From: an uncultured Porphyromonadaceae bacterium
Lineage (GTDB): Bacteria; Bacteroidota; Bacteroidia; Bacteroidales; Muribaculaceae
Length of the DNA stretch: 64,000 bases
Assembly: GCA_900540205.1 (NCBI GenBank)
Contig: UQER01000004.1
Coordinates: 62,001-126,000, forward strand
Reading direction: 5' to 3'
Part shown: positions 54,741 through 63,661 of the stretch, piece after piece
How the letters are laid out: the number at the start of each line of letters is the position of its first letter
How positions within the stretch are numbered: position 1 is the stretch's first letter
Translations under genes and position numbers: made by a program
The notes under the pieces: generated by a model
The model's database searches: none
The model's input: only the letters and a program-made list of their open reading frames with translations
What the model was told of the DNA's origin: nothing

Positions 54741-55130
54741 ATGCCTACTATTCAGCAATTAGTAAGAAAAGGACGCGAAACCCTTGTGGATAAGAGCAAG
54801 TCGCCCGCGTTGGACTCCTGTCCTCAGCGTCGTGGAGTTTGCGTGCGTGTCTACACCACCACACCTAAGAAACCTAACTCGGCAATGCGTAAAGTTGCAC
54901 GTGTCCGCCTCACCAACGGCAAGGAGGTCAACTCCTACATCCCCGGTGAAGGCCACAACCTGCAGGAGCACTCGATCGTGCTTGTACGTGGCGGCCGTGT
55001 GAAGGACCTCCCCGGTGTTCGCTACCACATCGTGCGCGGCACACTTGATACCTCCGGTGTGAAGGACCGCACACAGCGTCGCTCCAAATACGGGGCCAAA
55101 CGTCCTAAAGCCGGTGCGGCTAAGAAGTAA
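54741..55130 (+). CDS. rpsL: 30S ribosomal protein S12
   Basis: Decoding-centre protein of 129 residues. The start MPTIQQLVRKGRE, the TTPKKPNSAMRKVARVRL block (site of streptomycin-resistance changes in other species; the Lys is wild-type) and the PGVRYHIVRG stretch are all typical. It is first in the operon. A 228-base spacer separates it from rpsG. Confidence 0.97.
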   Translation: MPTIQQLVRKGRETLVDKSKSPALDSCPQRRGVCVRVYTTTPKKPNSAMRKVARVRLTNGKEVNSYIPGEGHNLQEHSIVLVRGGRVKDLPGVRYHIVRGTLDTSGVKDRTQRRSKYGAKRPKAGAAKK

Positions 55131-55358
55131 TCCGTGAACGGATCCGGCGCTCCGCGCCTGATATCCTTCCGGGTGAAGTGACTAAATAGCACCACGAGAA
55201 ATCAACCCAAAACATTTTCACCAACCCTGTTTTTGATTTCCCGGAGCTGACAACGGTTGAGTAGGCCCAAGATTATGATAGCGCATGAGAGCGCGGGCCG
55301 AAGATAAGACACCAGCCACGACGAAAAAGCAAAAACAACTTTTCGCTTAAAACTTAAA
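55131..55358 (+). other. Long rpsL-rpsG spacer, possible regulatory leader
   Basis: 228 bases without a gene. Several GC-rich palindromic words are present (GAACGGATCCGG near 55137, GGCGCTCCGCGCC near 55147, AGCGCATGAGAGCGC near 55280). In E. coli S7 represses through the rpsL-rpsG spacer; by analogy this region may bind S7, but I cannot align it to that site. Confidence 0.35.
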
Positions 55359-55835
55359 ATGAGAAAAGCAAAGCCTAAGAAACGCGTGATTCTTCCCGAT
55401 CCCGTGTTCCACGATGTGAAAGTGACGAAATTCGTCAACCACCTCATGTACGACGGTAAGAAGAACACCGCCTATACCATCTTCTATAGCGCGCTTGAAA
55501 CTGTGAAGTCGAAGATGCACAACGAAGAGAAGACCTCTCTGGAAATCTGGAAAAAAGCGCTCGAGAACGTAACTCCCCAGGTTGAGGTTAAATCGCGCCG
55601 AGTAGGTGGCGCCACCTTCCAGGTCCCCACCGAAATCCGTCCCGACCGCAAGGAGTCAATTTCAATGAAGAACCTTATCAACTACGCCCGCAAACGCGGC
55701 GGCAAGACAATGAGCGACAAGCTCGCCGCCGAGATCATGGACGCATTCAACGACCAGGGTGGTGCATTCAAGCGTAAGGAGGATATGCACAAAATGGCCG
55801 AGGCCAACCGCGCATTCGCACACTTCCGCTTCTGA
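55359..55835 (+). CDS. rpsG: 30S ribosomal protein S7
   Basis: 16S rRNA 3'-domain assembly protein of 158 residues. It starts MRKAKPKKRVILPDPVF and contains KVTKFVNHLMYDGKKNTAY, ENVTPQVEVKSRRVGGATFQVP in pieces, and a C-terminal EANRAFAHFRF. fusA follows after 49 bases. Confidence 0.97.
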   Translation: MRKAKPKKRVILPDPVFHDVKVTKFVNHLMYDGKKNTAYTIFYSALETVKSKMHNEEKTSLEIWKKALENVTPQVEVKSRRVGGATFQVPTEIRPDRKESISMKNLINYARKRGGKTMSDKLAAEIMDAFNDQGGAFKRKEDMHKMAEANRAFAHFRF

Positions 55836-55884
55836 TGCCGCGGCATAATTCACTGGTTAAACGATTCTAAGAGAACTCCAAACA

Positions 55885-58011
55885 ATGGCTAAATCAGACG
55901 AACATCTTAAATTTACCCGCAATATCGGTATCATGGCCCACATCGATGCCGGTAAGACCACCACATCGGAGCGTATCCTGTTCTACACCGGCCTTACCCA
56001 CAAAATCGGCGAGGTGCACGACGGTGCCGCTACCATGGACTGGATGGAGCAGGAGCAGGAGCGTGGTATCACAATCACCTCCGCCGCCACCACCACTTTC
56101 TGGAAATATGCGGGCGACAAATATAAAATCAACCTCATTGACACTCCGGGACACGTTGACTTCACCGTTGAGGTAGAGCGTTCGCTCCGCGTGCTCGACG
56201 GCGCTGTGGCAACATTCTGCGCCGTTGGTGGCGTTGAGCCCCAGAGTGAGACCGTATGGCGTCAGGCCGACAAGTACAACGTACCCCGCGTGGGCTACGT
56301 CAACAAGATGGACCGCTCCGGCGCAAACTTCTTCGAGGTTTGCCGTCAGGTGAAGGATGTGCTGGGTGCAAACCCCTGTCCCATCCAGGTGCCCATCGGC
56401 GCTGAGGAAACATTCAAGGGTCTGGTCGACCTCATCACCATGAAGGCTATCTTCTGGCATGACGAGTCGATGGGTGCTGACTACACCGAGGAAGAAATTC
56501 CCGCCAACATGCTGGCAGAATGCGAAGAGTGGCGTGACAAGATGCTTGAGAAAATCGCCGAGTACGACGACGCTCTCATGGAGAAATACTTCGACGACCC
56601 CTCCACCATCACCGAGGAGGAGATCCGCCGCGCTCTCCGTGCAGCAACACTGAAAATGGACATCGTGCCCATGACCTGCGGCTCCTCGTTCAAGAACAAG
56701 GGCGTGCAGTGCCTGCTCGACAATGTCTGCGCATACCTCCCCAGCCCCCTCGATGCAGGTGCGGTCGAAGGCCACGCCATCGACGATCCCGACAAGATCG
56801 AGACCCGCGAACCCTCGTCGGAGGCTCCCATGTGTGCCCTGGCGTTCAAGATCGCTACCGACCCCTATGTAGGCCGTCTGACATTCTTCCGTGTTTACTC
56901 GGGTGATGTTGTTGCCGGCAGCTATGTGCTCAACGCACGCAGCGACAAGAAGGAGCGCGTGAGCCGTCTGTTCCAGATGCACTCGAACAAGCAGAATCCG
57001 ATGGAGAAAATCGGTTGCGGCGATATCGGCGCAGGTGTAGGTTTCAAGGATATCCGCACCGGCGACACTCTCTGCGACGAAAACCACCCCATCGTACTCG
57101 AGGCAATGGAATTCCCCGATCCCGTTATCGGTATCGCAGTGGAGCCCAAGACTCAGAAGGACCTCGACAAACTCGGCGTGGGTCTGCAGAAACTCGCCGA
57201 AGAGGACCCCACATTCCGCGTGGAGACAAACGAGGAGACCGGCCAGACCGTTATCTCGGGTATGGGCGAGCTTCACCTCGACATCATCATCGACCGTCTG
57301 AAACGCGAATTCAAGGTAGAGTGCAATCAGGGTCAGCCCCAGGTTACCTACAAGGAAGCCATCACAAAGCCCGTCGAACTTCGCGAAGTGTTCAAGAAGC
57401 AGACCGGTGGCCGTGGTAAATTCGCCGACATCATCGTTCGCGTCGAGCCGGTTGACGAAGGCTTCGAAGGCGGCCTGCAGTTTGTTGACGAGGTCAAGGG
57501 CGGTAACATTCCCAAGGAATTCATCCCCTCGATCCAGAAGGGTTTCACAACCGCTATGAAGAACGGTGTGCTTGCAGGTTATCCCGTGGAGAAGCTGAAG
57601 GTGACCGTTATCGACGGTTCGTTCCACCCGGTGGACTCCGACCAGCTTTCGTTCGAGCTCTGCGCCATCCAGGCCTTCAAGAAGGCTTCGGAAAAGGCAG
57701 GTCCCGTGCTTATGGAGCCTATCATGAAGATTGAAGTGGTTACCCCCGAAGAGAGCATGGGCGATGTTATCTCCGACCTCAACAAGCGCCGCGGCCAGGT
57801 TGAGGGTATGGAAACCTCGCGCAGCGGTGCCCGCGTCGTCAAGGCACAGGCTCCCCTCGCAGAGATGTTCGGTTACGTTACCGCACTCCGTACCATCACT
57901 TCCGGACGCGCCACCTCGACCATGACATTCTCGCACTACTCTGAAGTTTCGTCGTCGATCGCCAAGAAGGTGCTCACCGACTGTCAGGGCCGTGTGGATC
58001 TCATAAAATAA
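55885..58011 (+). CDS. fusA: Elongation factor G
   Basis: Translocation GTPase of 708 residues. G1 is AHIDAGKTTT, the switch region has ERGITITSAA, G3 is DTPGHVDF and G4 is NKMD. Domains II-V follow, with GMGELHLDIIIDRLKREF marking domain III and RSGARVVKAQAPLAEMFGY domain V. The length is that of canonical EF-G. It lies between rpsG and rpsJ; no tuf gene is present between fusA and rpsJ, unlike the E. coli str operon. Confidence 0.97.
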   Translation: MAKSDEHLKFTRNIGIMAHIDAGKTTTSERILFYTGLTHKIGEVHDGAATMDWMEQEQERGITITSAATTTFWKYAGDKYKINLIDTPGHVDFTVEVERSLRVLDGAVATFCAVGGVEPQSETVWRQADKYNVPRVGYVNKMDRSGANFFEVCRQVKDVLGANPCPIQVPIGAEETFKGLVDLITMKAIFWHDESMGADYTEEEIPANMLAECEEWRDKMLEKIAEYDDALMEKYFDDPSTITEEEIRRALRAATLKMDIVPMTCGSSFKNKGVQCLLDNVCAYLPSPLDAGAVEGHAIDDPDKIETREPSSEAPMCALAFKIATDPYVGRLTFFRVYSGDVVAGSYVLNARSDKKERVSRLFQMHSNKQNPMEKIGCGDIGAGVGFKDIRTGDTLCDENHPIVLEAMEFPDPVIGIAVEPKTQKDLDKLGVGLQKLAEEDPTFRVETNEETGQTVISGMGELHLDIIIDRLKREFKVECNQGQPQVTYKEAITKPVELREVFKKQTGGRGKFADIIVRVEPVDEGFEGGLQFVDEVKGGNIPKEFIPSIQKGFTTAMKNGVLAGYPVEKLKVTVIDGSFHPVDSDQLSFELCAIQAFKKASEKAGPVLMEPIMKIEVVTPEESMGDVISDLNKRRGQVEGMETSRSGARVVKAQAPLAEMFGYVTALRTITSGRATSTMTFSHYSEVSSSIAKKVLTDCQGRVDLIK

Positions 58012-58018
58012 AACAAAC

Positions 58019-58054
58019 TCCGCCGGGGCAGCAAATGATTCTTGACCCGGCGGA
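58019..58054 (+). other. Stem-loop between fusA and rpsJ
   Basis: TCCGCCGGG (58019-58027) pairs with CCCGGCGGA (58046-58054), a perfect 9-bp stem with an 18-base loop. No T-run follows, so it is more likely an RNA-processing or attenuation element than a terminator. Confidence 0.65.
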
Positions 58055-58088
58055 ACAATAAATAAATCATCAAACAACTCATACAGAA

Positions 58089-58394
58089 ATGAGCCAGAAA
58101 ATCAGAATCAAACTGAAATCGTACGACCACAATCTGGTCGACAAATCGGCCGAGAAGATTGTGAAGACAGTGAAGGCCACAGGCGCCGTGATCAGCGGTC
58201 CTATCCCCCTGCCCACCCACAAGCGCATCTTCACCGTGAACCGTTCGACATTCGTAAACAAGAAATCGCGCGAACAGTTCCAGCTTTCAGCCTACAAGCG
58301 TCTCATCGACATCTACAACTCCACCGCCAAGACTGTGGACGCGCTGATGAAACTCGAACTCCCCTCGGGTGTTGAGGTTGAAATCAAAGTGTGA
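58089..58394 (+). CDS. rpsJ: 30S ribosomal protein S10
   Basis: 101 residues, starting MSQKIRIKLKSYDHNLVDKS and including PLPTHKRIFTVNRS. In other bacteria S10 also works in transcription antitermination (NusE). It is first in the S10 block, 78 bases after fusA and with a structured 122-base gap before rplC. Confidence 0.97.
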   Translation: MSQKIRIKLKSYDHNLVDKSAEKIVKTVKATGAVISGPIPLPTHKRIFTVNRSTFVNKKSREQFQLSAYKRLIDIYNSTAKTVDALMKLELPSGVEVEIKV

Positions 58395-58451
58395 TGCCCC
58401 CGCGGTTTCAGAAGAACAATCGAATCAGATAAAAAAACAAACAGACATGAC

Positions 58452-58492
58452 GGGCGTCCTGCGCCACACATTGCGGCGCAGGCAACGCACCC
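58452..58492 (+). promoter_or_regulatory. Hairpin in the rpsJ-rplC leader
   Basis: CCTGCGCC (58458-58465) pairs with GGCGCAGG (58475-58482), extended by GGGCGT (58452-58457) with ACGCACCC (58485-58492). In E. coli, L4 represses the S10 operon through its leader; whether this hairpin is a ribosomal-protein target is unknown. Confidence 0.5.
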
Positions 58493-58516
58493 GATAATTA
58501 TAAACTAACTACAGAA

Positions 58517-59134
58517 ATGCCAGGATTATTAGGAAAGAAAATCGGAATGACATCCGTTTTCAGTGCCGACGGCCGCAACATGCCGTGCACTGTTATCGAA
58601 GTAGGTCCTTGTGTGGTTACTCAGGTTAAGACTGTTGAGACCGACGGCTACAATGCCCTGCAGCTTGGTTTTGAGGAGCAGAAAGAAAAGCACTGCACCC
58701 AGCCCATGGCCGGTCACTTCAAGAAAGCCGGAACAACCCCCAAGCGCCACTTGGCCGAGTTCAAAGGTTTCGAAGGCGAGTTCAAGCTCGGCGACGTTAT
58801 CGATGTGAATCTCTTCTCTGAGAACGATTTCGTTGACATCGCCGGAATCTCCAAGGGTAAAGGTTTCCAGGGTGTTGTAAAGCGCCACGGATTCGGCGGT
58901 GTAGGCCAGGCAACCCACGGCCAGCACAACCGTCTGCGTGCCCCCGGTTCAATCGGTGCCTGCTCCTACCCCGCAAAGGTGTTCAAGGGAATGCGCATGG
59001 CCGGCCAGACAGGTAACGAGCGTGTGACCGTTCAAAACCTCAAGGTGGTGAAGGTGATCCCCGAACACAACGTGATGATGATCAAGGGTTCAATCCCCGG
59101 AAGTAAAGGTTCAATCGTAATGATAGAGAAATAA
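58517..59134 (+). CDS. rplC: 50S ribosomal protein L3
   Basis: 205-residue large-subunit assembly protein. It starts MPGLLGKKIGMTSVF and carries the ISKGKGFQGVVKRHGFGG loop and THGQHNRLRAPGSIGA. Its TAA overlaps the rplD ATG by one base (TAATG at 59132-59136), coupling the two. Confidence 0.97.
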   Translation: MPGLLGKKIGMTSVFSADGRNMPCTVIEVGPCVVTQVKTVETDGYNALQLGFEEQKEKHCTQPMAGHFKKAGTTPKRHLAEFKGFEGEFKLGDVIDVNLFSENDFVDIAGISKGKGFQGVVKRHGFGGVGQATHGQHNRLRAPGSIGACSYPAKVFKGMRMAGQTGNERVTVQNLKVVKVIPEHNVMMIKGSIPGSKGSIVMIEK

Positions 59135-59754
59135 TGGAACTCGCAATATACAACATAAAAGGTGAAGACACCGGCCGCAAGGCTGTGCTGAACGACGCGG
59201 TGTTTGCTATTGATGCAAACGAGCATGCCGTATATCTCGATGTGAAGCAGTACCTCGCCAACCAGCGTCAGGGTACTCACAAATCGAAAGAACGTAGCGA
59301 GGTTTCCGGTTCCACCCGCAAGCTGCACAAGCAGAAAGGCGGCGGCGGCAGCCGTATCGGTGACATCAACTCGCCTGTGCTCGTAGGTGGTGGCCGCGTG
59401 TTCGGTCCCCGTCCCCGCGACTATCGTTTCAAACTCAATAAGAAAATCAAGCAGCTCGCACGCAAGTCTGTCCTCTCTGCCAAGGCTCAGGACAACAAGA
59501 TCGTGATTGTCGAGGACTTCACATTCGAAGCACCCAAGACAAAGGATTTCGTGGCTCTGACCAAGAACCTCAAGCTCGAAGGCACAAAGACCCTTCTGCT
59601 GCTTGCCGGAATCGACAAGAACGTGTACCTGTCGGCCCGCAACGTGCCCGACACACGCGTGATGACCGCTTCCGACGTGAACACTTACGCTCTGCTCAAC
59701 AACAAGGCCATCGTGATGACCGAGAGCAGCCTTGAAGTTATTAACAAACTCTAA
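59134..59754 (+). CDS. rplD: 50S ribosomal protein L4
   Basis: 206 residues. The extended loop SGSTRKLHKQKGGGGSRIGDI reaches the exit tunnel, and VFGPRPRDYRFKLNKKIK is typical. In E. coli L4 is the autogenous repressor of the S10 operon. It is start-coupled to rplC and followed by rplW after 21 bases. Confidence 0.97.
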   Translation: MELAIYNIKGEDTGRKAVLNDAVFAIDANEHAVYLDVKQYLANQRQGTHKSKERSEVSGSTRKLHKQKGGGGSRIGDINSPVLVGGGRVFGPRPRDYRFKLNKKIKQLARKSVLSAKAQDNKIVIVEDFTFEAPKTKDFVALTKNLKLEGTKTLLLLAGIDKNVYLSARNVPDTRVMTASDVNTYALLNNKAIVMTESSLEVINKL

Positions 59755-59775
59755 AACCGTAGGAGGAAACACAAG

Positions 59776-60066
59776 ATGGAATTCACAATCGAACCGATCG
59801 TTACCGAAGCGGCCACCAATCTCACCGAGAAGCTCAACCGCTACACCTTCCGCGTTTCGCCCGAAGCCAACAAATTCCAGATCAAGGATATGGTGGAGAA
59901 GCTCTACGGCGTCAAGGTGCTCAATGTGAACACATGCGTTGTTCGCGGTAAAAACAAATCGCGCTACACCAAGAGCGGCCTGCTCCGCGGCAAGACTGCC
60001 AGCTGGAAGAAGGCGTTTATCGCTGTTGGTGAAGGCGAAACTATCGACTTTTATAGCAATATCTGA
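59776..60066 (+). CDS. rplW: 50S ribosomal protein L23
   Basis: 96 residues, bound near the tunnel exit. NLTEKLNRYTFRVSPEANKFQI and VEKLYGVKVLNVNT are typical of L23. A GGAGG ribosome site (about 59761-59765) precedes the ATG, unusually strong for this window. Confidence 0.96.
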   Translation: MEFTIEPIVTEAATNLTEKLNRYTFRVSPEANKFQIKDMVEKLYGVKVLNVNTCVVRGKNKSRYTKSGLLRGKTASWKKAFIAVGEGETIDFYSNI

Positions 60067-60077
60067 TATAACCAAAA

Positions 60078-60905
60078 ATGGCAGTAAGAAAATTCAAGCC
60101 CACCACACCGGGGCAACGACACAAAGTTATTGGCGTCTTCAAAGGAGCGATCACTGCTAAAGCGCCAGAAAAATCTCTTACAGTCGGTAAAAAAAGCACC
60201 GGAGGACGTAACTCCGAGGGCCACCTCACCACACGCTACCTTGGTGGCGGCCACAAACGCAAATACCGTATCATAGACTTTAAGAGAACCAAATACGGTG
60301 TGCCCGCCGTAGTAAAGGCAATCGAGTACGATCCCAACCGTTCGGCCCGCATCGCCCTTCTCTACTACGTTGACGGAGCTAAAGCTTACATCATTGCACC
60401 CAACGGCTTGGAAGTTGGCGCAACTGTTGTCAGCGGTCCCGATGCAGCGCCCGAAGTGGGCAATGCACTTCCCCTGGGCAAAATTCCCGTGGGTACTGTG
60501 GTCCACAACATCGAGTTGCGTCCCGGTCAGGGAGCCTTCATGGCCCGTTCGGCCGGCACTTTCGCTCAGCTCGTGTCGCGCGAAGGTGACTATGCGATTG
60601 TCAAGCTTCCCTCAGGTGAAACCCGTAAAATCCTCGCAGCCTGCATGGCAACCGTAGGCGTTGTAGGCAACTCGGAGCACTCGCTGGAGCGCTCGGGCAA
60701 GGCCGGCCGCTCACGCTGGCTCGGACGCCGCCCCCACAACCGTGGTGTTGTCATGAACCCTGTGGATCACCCCATGGGTGGTGGCGAAGGCCGCGCTTCC
60801 GGTGGACATCCCCGCTCGCGCACTGGTCTCTACTCGAAAGGTCTTAAGACTCGTTCGCCGAAAAAGACTTCTTCGAAGTATATCATCGAGAGAAGAAAGA
60901 AGTAA
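60078..60905 (+). CDS. rplB: 50S ribosomal protein L2
   Basis: 275 residues needed for subunit joining and peptidyl transfer. It starts MAVRKFKPTTPGQR and carries the C-terminal RGVVMNPVDHPMGGGEGRASGG segment with the conserved His. It lies 11 bases after rplW. Confidence 0.97.
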   Translation: MAVRKFKPTTPGQRHKVIGVFKGAITAKAPEKSLTVGKKSTGGRNSEGHLTTRYLGGGHKRKYRIIDFKRTKYGVPAVVKAIEYDPNRSARIALLYYVDGAKAYIIAPNGLEVGATVVSGPDAAPEVGNALPLGKIPVGTVVHNIELRPGQGAFMARSAGTFAQLVSREGDYAIVKLPSGETRKILAACMATVGVVGNSEHSLERSGKAGRSRWLGRRPHNRGVVMNPVDHPMGGGEGRASGGHPRSRTGLYSKGLKTRSPKKTSSKYIIERRKK

Positions 60906-60936
60906 ACTCGTAAGTTAACATCTCAAAGACATCACA

Positions 60937-61206
60937 ATGAGTCGTTCATTAAAAAAAGGCCCTTTCATCAGCGTTAAACTTGAAAAGAAAGTGAATGCTA
61001 TGGAGCAGAGCGGCAAGAAATCGGTTATCAAAACCTGGAGCCGCGCTTCGATGATCGCCCCCGAATTCGTGGGTCACACTTTCGCCGTCCACAACGGCAA
61101 CAAGTTTATCCCTGTCTACGTGACCGAGAACATGGTTGGACACAAGCTTGGCGAGTTCGCTCCCACGCGCACCTTCCGCGGCCACGCCGGCAACAAGAAA
61201 AAATAA
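60937..61206 (+). CDS. rpsS: 30S ribosomal protein S19
   Basis: 89 residues: MSRSLKKGPFI, then KTWSRASMIAPEFVGHTFAVHNG and HKLGEFAPTRTFRGH, typical of S19 in the small-subunit head. Confidence 0.97.
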   Translation: MSRSLKKGPFISVKLEKKVNAMEQSGKKSVIKTWSRASMIAPEFVGHTFAVHNGNKFIPVYVTENMVGHKLGEFAPTRTFRGHAGNKKK

Positions 61207-61264
61207 CCTGTCGGGCCGACGTTTAAATTAACTTTTTTTCGACAAAAAAATACCACAAAATAAA

Positions 61265-61678
61265 ATGGGTGTAAGAAAAAGAAACTCAGCTCAGGCAAGA
61301 AAGGAAGCCCTCAAAACGCAGAGCTTTGCCAAACTTACCAATGTGCCCACCTCCCCCCGCAAGATGCGTCTGGTGGCCGACCTGGTTCGTGGCAAAGAGG
61401 TGTTCCGCGCCCTGGGCATCCTCAAATTCTCAAATAAAGAGGCCGCTGCCCGTGTAGAGAAGCTCCTCCGTTCGGCTATCGCCAACTGGGAAGCCAAGAA
61501 CGAGCGCAAGGCCGAAAACGGCGAACTGTATGTGAGCACCATCTTCGTAGATTGCGCTCCCATGCTCAAACGCTTGCGTCCCGCCCCCCAGGGCCGTGGC
61601 TACCGCATCCGCAAACGCGCCAACCACGTGACCCTCTTCGTAGACACAATCGATAACGACACTAAAAACAAGGACTAA
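61265..61678 (+). CDS. rplV: 50S ribosomal protein L22
   Basis: 137 residues with an extended loop lining the exit tunnel. NVPTSPRKMRLVADLVRGK and the late RLRPAPQGRGYRIRKRANHVT are typical. rpsC follows after 3 bases. Confidence 0.96.
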   Translation: MGVRKRNSAQARKEALKTQSFAKLTNVPTSPRKMRLVADLVRGKEVFRALGILKFSNKEAAARVEKLLRSAIANWEAKNERKAENGELYVSTIFVDCAPMLKRLRPAPQGRGYRIRKRANHVTLFVDTIDNDTKNKD

Positions 61679-61681
61679 GAC

Positions 61682-62428
61682 ATGGGACAGAAAGTAAATC
61701 CGATTAGCAACCGCTTAGGTGTGATTCGCGGATGGGATTCCAACTGGTTTGGAGGTAAAAAGTATGGCGACACCCTGCTTGAGGACTCCAAGCTCCGCAA
61801 ATATCTCAACGTGCGTCTGGCCAAGTCGAGCGTTTCCCGCATCGTTATCGAGCGTACACTCAAACTCATCACCATCACCGTGTGCACATCGCGTCCCGGC
61901 GTGATCATCGGCAAGGGTGGCGCTGAGGTTGACAAGCTCAAGGAAGAACTCAAGAAAATCACCGACAAGGATGTTCAGATCAACATCTTCGAGGTGAAGC
62001 GTCCCGAACTCGACGCCCAGATTGTGGCAAGCAACATCGCCCGCCAGATCGAAGGCAAGGTGGCTTACCGCCGTGCCGTGAAGATGGCCGTGGCAGCCAC
62101 AATGCGCTCGGGTGCCGAGGGTATCAAGGTTCAGGTTTCGGGCCGTCTGAACGGCGCCGAAATGGCCCGCTCCGAAATGTTCAAGGAAGGCCGTACACCG
62201 CTCCACACCCTGCGTGCCGACATCGACTACGCACTGGTTGAGGCTCACACCAAGGTCGGTGTGATCGGCGTGAAGGTCTGGATCTGCCGTGGCGAGGTTT
62301 ACGGCAAGCGCGATCTTGCCCCCAACTTCACCGCTGCCGCCAAGGACAACCGTCCCGCAGGCAACGGCGAACGTGGCGGCCGCGAACGCCGTGGCGGCTT
62401 CCGCAAGCCCCGCGCACCCCGTCAGTGA
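61682..62428 (+). CDS. rpsC: 30S ribosomal protein S3
   Basis: 248 residues: MGQKVNPISNRLGVIRGWDSNW, the KH-domain SRPGVIIGKGGAEVDKL and LNGAEMARSEMFKEGRTPLHTLRADIDY in pieces. The C-terminal basic Gly/Arg-rich tail (GERGGRERRGGFRKPRAPRQ) is a common Bacteroidetes extension. After it the operon is interrupted by a 300-base structured spacer. Confidence 0.96.
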   Translation: MGQKVNPISNRLGVIRGWDSNWFGGKKYGDTLLEDSKLRKYLNVRLAKSSVSRIVIERTLKLITITVCTSRPGVIIGKGGAEVDKLKEELKKITDKDVQINIFEVKRPELDAQIVASNIARQIEGKVAYRRAVKMAVAATMRSGAEGIKVQVSGRLNGAEMARSEMFKEGRTPLHTLRADIDYALVEAHTKVGVIGVKVWICRGEVYGKRDLAPNFTAAAKDNRPAGNGERGGRERRGGFRKPRAPRQ

Positions 62429-62728
62429 TTCTGACACGCTGAACTTCCGGTAGCCACCGGAAGTCAGCACCCTCAAATAAAAAAACGTTTGCAACCGGCA
62501 ACTGTGGGTTTCCTCCTCCTGTGAGGGCGGAACCCGGCCGGCGGCCAACCGACGGGGGACGGCCTCGTTAACCATCCCTCAGACGTTGCCCCGATGCATC
62601 AGCGGCCAGGTGTCCGCCCAACCCTTCCTCAAGGACACTCCCCGGCCATTGCGCACCCGGCTCCGGTCACCGGCAGGCAAACACCGAGCTAACTACTCAA
62701 ATCAAAAATCGATTAACATCTTTCAGAA
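62429..62728 (+). other. Structured 300-base spacer between rpsC and rplP
   Basis: rpsC and rplP usually touch or nearly touch. Here 300 GC-rich bases separate them with no credible gene. A strong hairpin, GCTG-A-ACTTCCGGT (62438-62451) with ACCGGAAGT-CAGC (62456-62468), opens the spacer. Further inverted repeats include GGGTTTC/GAACCC near 62507-62534 and GGCCG/CGGCC around 62536-62565. No T-run makes a terminator. A 101-codon ORF (62586-62891) overlaps rplP in another frame and is rejected. Confidence 0.55.
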
Positions 62729-63160
<432 letters not shown>

Positions 63161-63173
63161 TTGACCAGAAGCT

Positions 63174-63371
63174 ATGAAGAAAGAAGAAATCAAAGAGATG
63201 TCGACGGCCGACCTCAAGGAGCGCCTCGCACAGATGGAGAAGGACTATCTCCAGCAAAAGGCCAACCATGCGGTATCGCCCCTCGACAATCCTGCCAAGA
63301 TTACACTTGACCGCAAAATGATCGCCCGCGTTAAGACCGAGCTCCGCGCCCGCGAACTCAATAATAAATAA
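63174..63371 (+). CDS. rpmC: 50S ribosomal protein L29
   Basis: 65 residues, two-helix protein near the tunnel exit: MKKEEIKEMSTADLKERLAQME and NPAKITLDRKMIARVKTELRAREL. It lies 13 bases after rplP. Confidence 0.95.
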   Translation: MKKEEIKEMSTADLKERLAQMEKDYLQQKANHAVSPLDNPAKITLDRKMIARVKTELRARELNNK

Positions 63372-63398
63372 TAACCTCAAACCCGTCCAAACAAAATC

Positions 63399-63659
63399 AT
63401 GGAAGAAAAAAGAAATCTCCGCAAAGAGCGTATTGGGGTTGTTTCGAGCAACAAGGGTGACAAGACCATCACTGTAACAGTGAAGTGGAAGGAAAAACAC
63501 CCCATCTACGGCAAGTTCGTGAACAAGACGAAGAAATTCCACGCACACGACGAAAAGAACGAGTGCGAAGTGGGCGACACCGTTCGCCTGATGGAAACCC
63601 GCCCTCTGTCAAAGACCAAGAGATGGCGCTTAGTAGAAATCATCGAAAAAGTTAAGTAA
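63399..63659 (+). CDS. rpsQ: 30S ribosomal protein S17
   Basis: 86 residues: RKERIGVVSSNKGDKTITVTV, HPIYGKFVNKTKKFHAHDE and the C-terminal RPLSKTKRWRLVEIIEK typical of S17. rplN follows after 2 bases. Confidence 0.96.
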   Translation: MEEKRNLRKERIGVVSSNKGDKTITVTVKWKEKHPIYGKFVNKTKKFHAHDEKNECEVGDTVRLMETRPLSKTKRWRLVEIIEKVK

Positions 63660-63661
63660 CA

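Noticed and set aside
55894..58077. Long minus-strand ORF opposite fusA (727 codons)
   Set aside because: It mirrors the EF-G gene codon by codon. Strong codon bias in highly expressed genes opens the antisense frame. No family match, promoter or ribosome site was seen.
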